Source of the DNA: Rhizobium sp. NLR16a
Lineage (GTDB): Bacteria; Pseudomonadota; Alphaproteobacteria; Rhizobiales; Rhizobiaceae
Direction: 5' to 3'
Assembly: GCF_017948245.1 (NCBI RefSeq)
Contig: NZ_CP072869.1
Location: forward strand, 1-64,000
DNA: 64,000 bases
Each line of letters starts with the position of its first letter. Position 1 is the stretch's first letter. Position numbers and translations under genes: made by a program. Positions 63,885 to 64,000 of this stretch are shown here, piece after piece. Under the pieces are notes generated by a model. The model worked only from the letters and a program-made list of their open reading frames with translations. It made no database searches and had not been told where the DNA came from.

Positions 63885-64000
63885 AGAGAATGAAATCCTT
63901 TCGGAAGTATAATTGGGCGAACCTTGCGGGCCAAATACCCTTGAATTTTGCCGACAAGTGAGCGTTGTCAGTGTATATGATAGCGGCAGCAGGATTTGAA

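Overview
The window reads as a stretch of a large alphaproteobacterial replicon, most likely a symbiotic or accessory plasmid of a Rhizobium/Ensifer-type bacterium. The reasons are GC-rich rhizobial-style coding, an orphan RepA-like partition ATPase of the repABC type, a CYP112-like P450 that in rhizobia belongs to the symbiotic gibberellin operon, a plasmid-style thiCOSGE operon, and many IS66, IS6, IS5, IS21 and IS3 relics with one intact IS1182-family element.

Layout. (1) 0-1 kb: IS66 and IS6 remnants. (2) 1-34 kb: a catabolic supercluster bracketed by two related TetR regulators (998-1648 minus, 33610-34242 plus). It holds two complete sugar-type ABC importers (RbsABC-like and MalEFGK-like), two GMC flavoprotein dehydrogenases, Zn and non-Zn MDR dehydrogenases, an aldehyde dehydrogenase, two aldo/keto reductases, a CoA-transferase, an enoyl-CoA hydratase, a glycerate kinase, a VOC protein, an acyl-CoA dehydrogenase, an SDR, a DUF993 aldolase-like protein, a xylose-isomerase-like TIM barrel, and ETF plus ETF-quinone oxidoreductase. 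The same operator-like motif (core ACTAACYAGWTAC) lies at five intergenic regions, each at or just after a plausible promoter, so the units look like one TetR-controlled regulon. An intact IS1182-family element sits inside a terminator stem-loop in the middle. (3) 34-43 kb: IS5 and IS21 relics, then a minus-strand group with a Tat-exported cupin-like protein, a 1137-residue GH31 protein that looks like an alpha-1,4-glucan lyase, and two unrecognised proteins; another unrecognised protein is on the plus strand. (4) 43-48 kb: decayed chromosomal-type genes (Fe-ADH, sugar-binding protein, ACT protein, PotC permease) around an orphan RepA-like protein whose ATPase motifs are all altered, then a vapBC pair. 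(5) 48-58 kb: two copies of a thioredoxin-like gene (one internally deleted), a response regulator with Glu at the phospho-acceptor position beside a broken histidine kinase, an Asp/Glu racemase, an isolated CYP112, an ornithine cyclodeaminase relic and IS scraps. (6) 58-63 kb: a TPP-riboswitch-led thiamine operon in which thiC carries a 2-nt frameshift and thiE is decayed, followed by an exported protein of unknown function.

How it fits together. The 1-34 kb regulon would import a sugar-like or polyhydroxylated compound, oxidise it with membrane-linked and NAD-linked dehydrogenases, activate an acid as a CoA thioester, and pass acyl-CoA dehydrogenase electrons through ETF and ETF-QO to quinone. 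Its substrate cannot be read from the sequence. The GH31 lyase and its exported neighbour suggest a separate route through 1,5-anhydro-D-fructose. The right half is degraded plasmid DNA with islands of intact genes.
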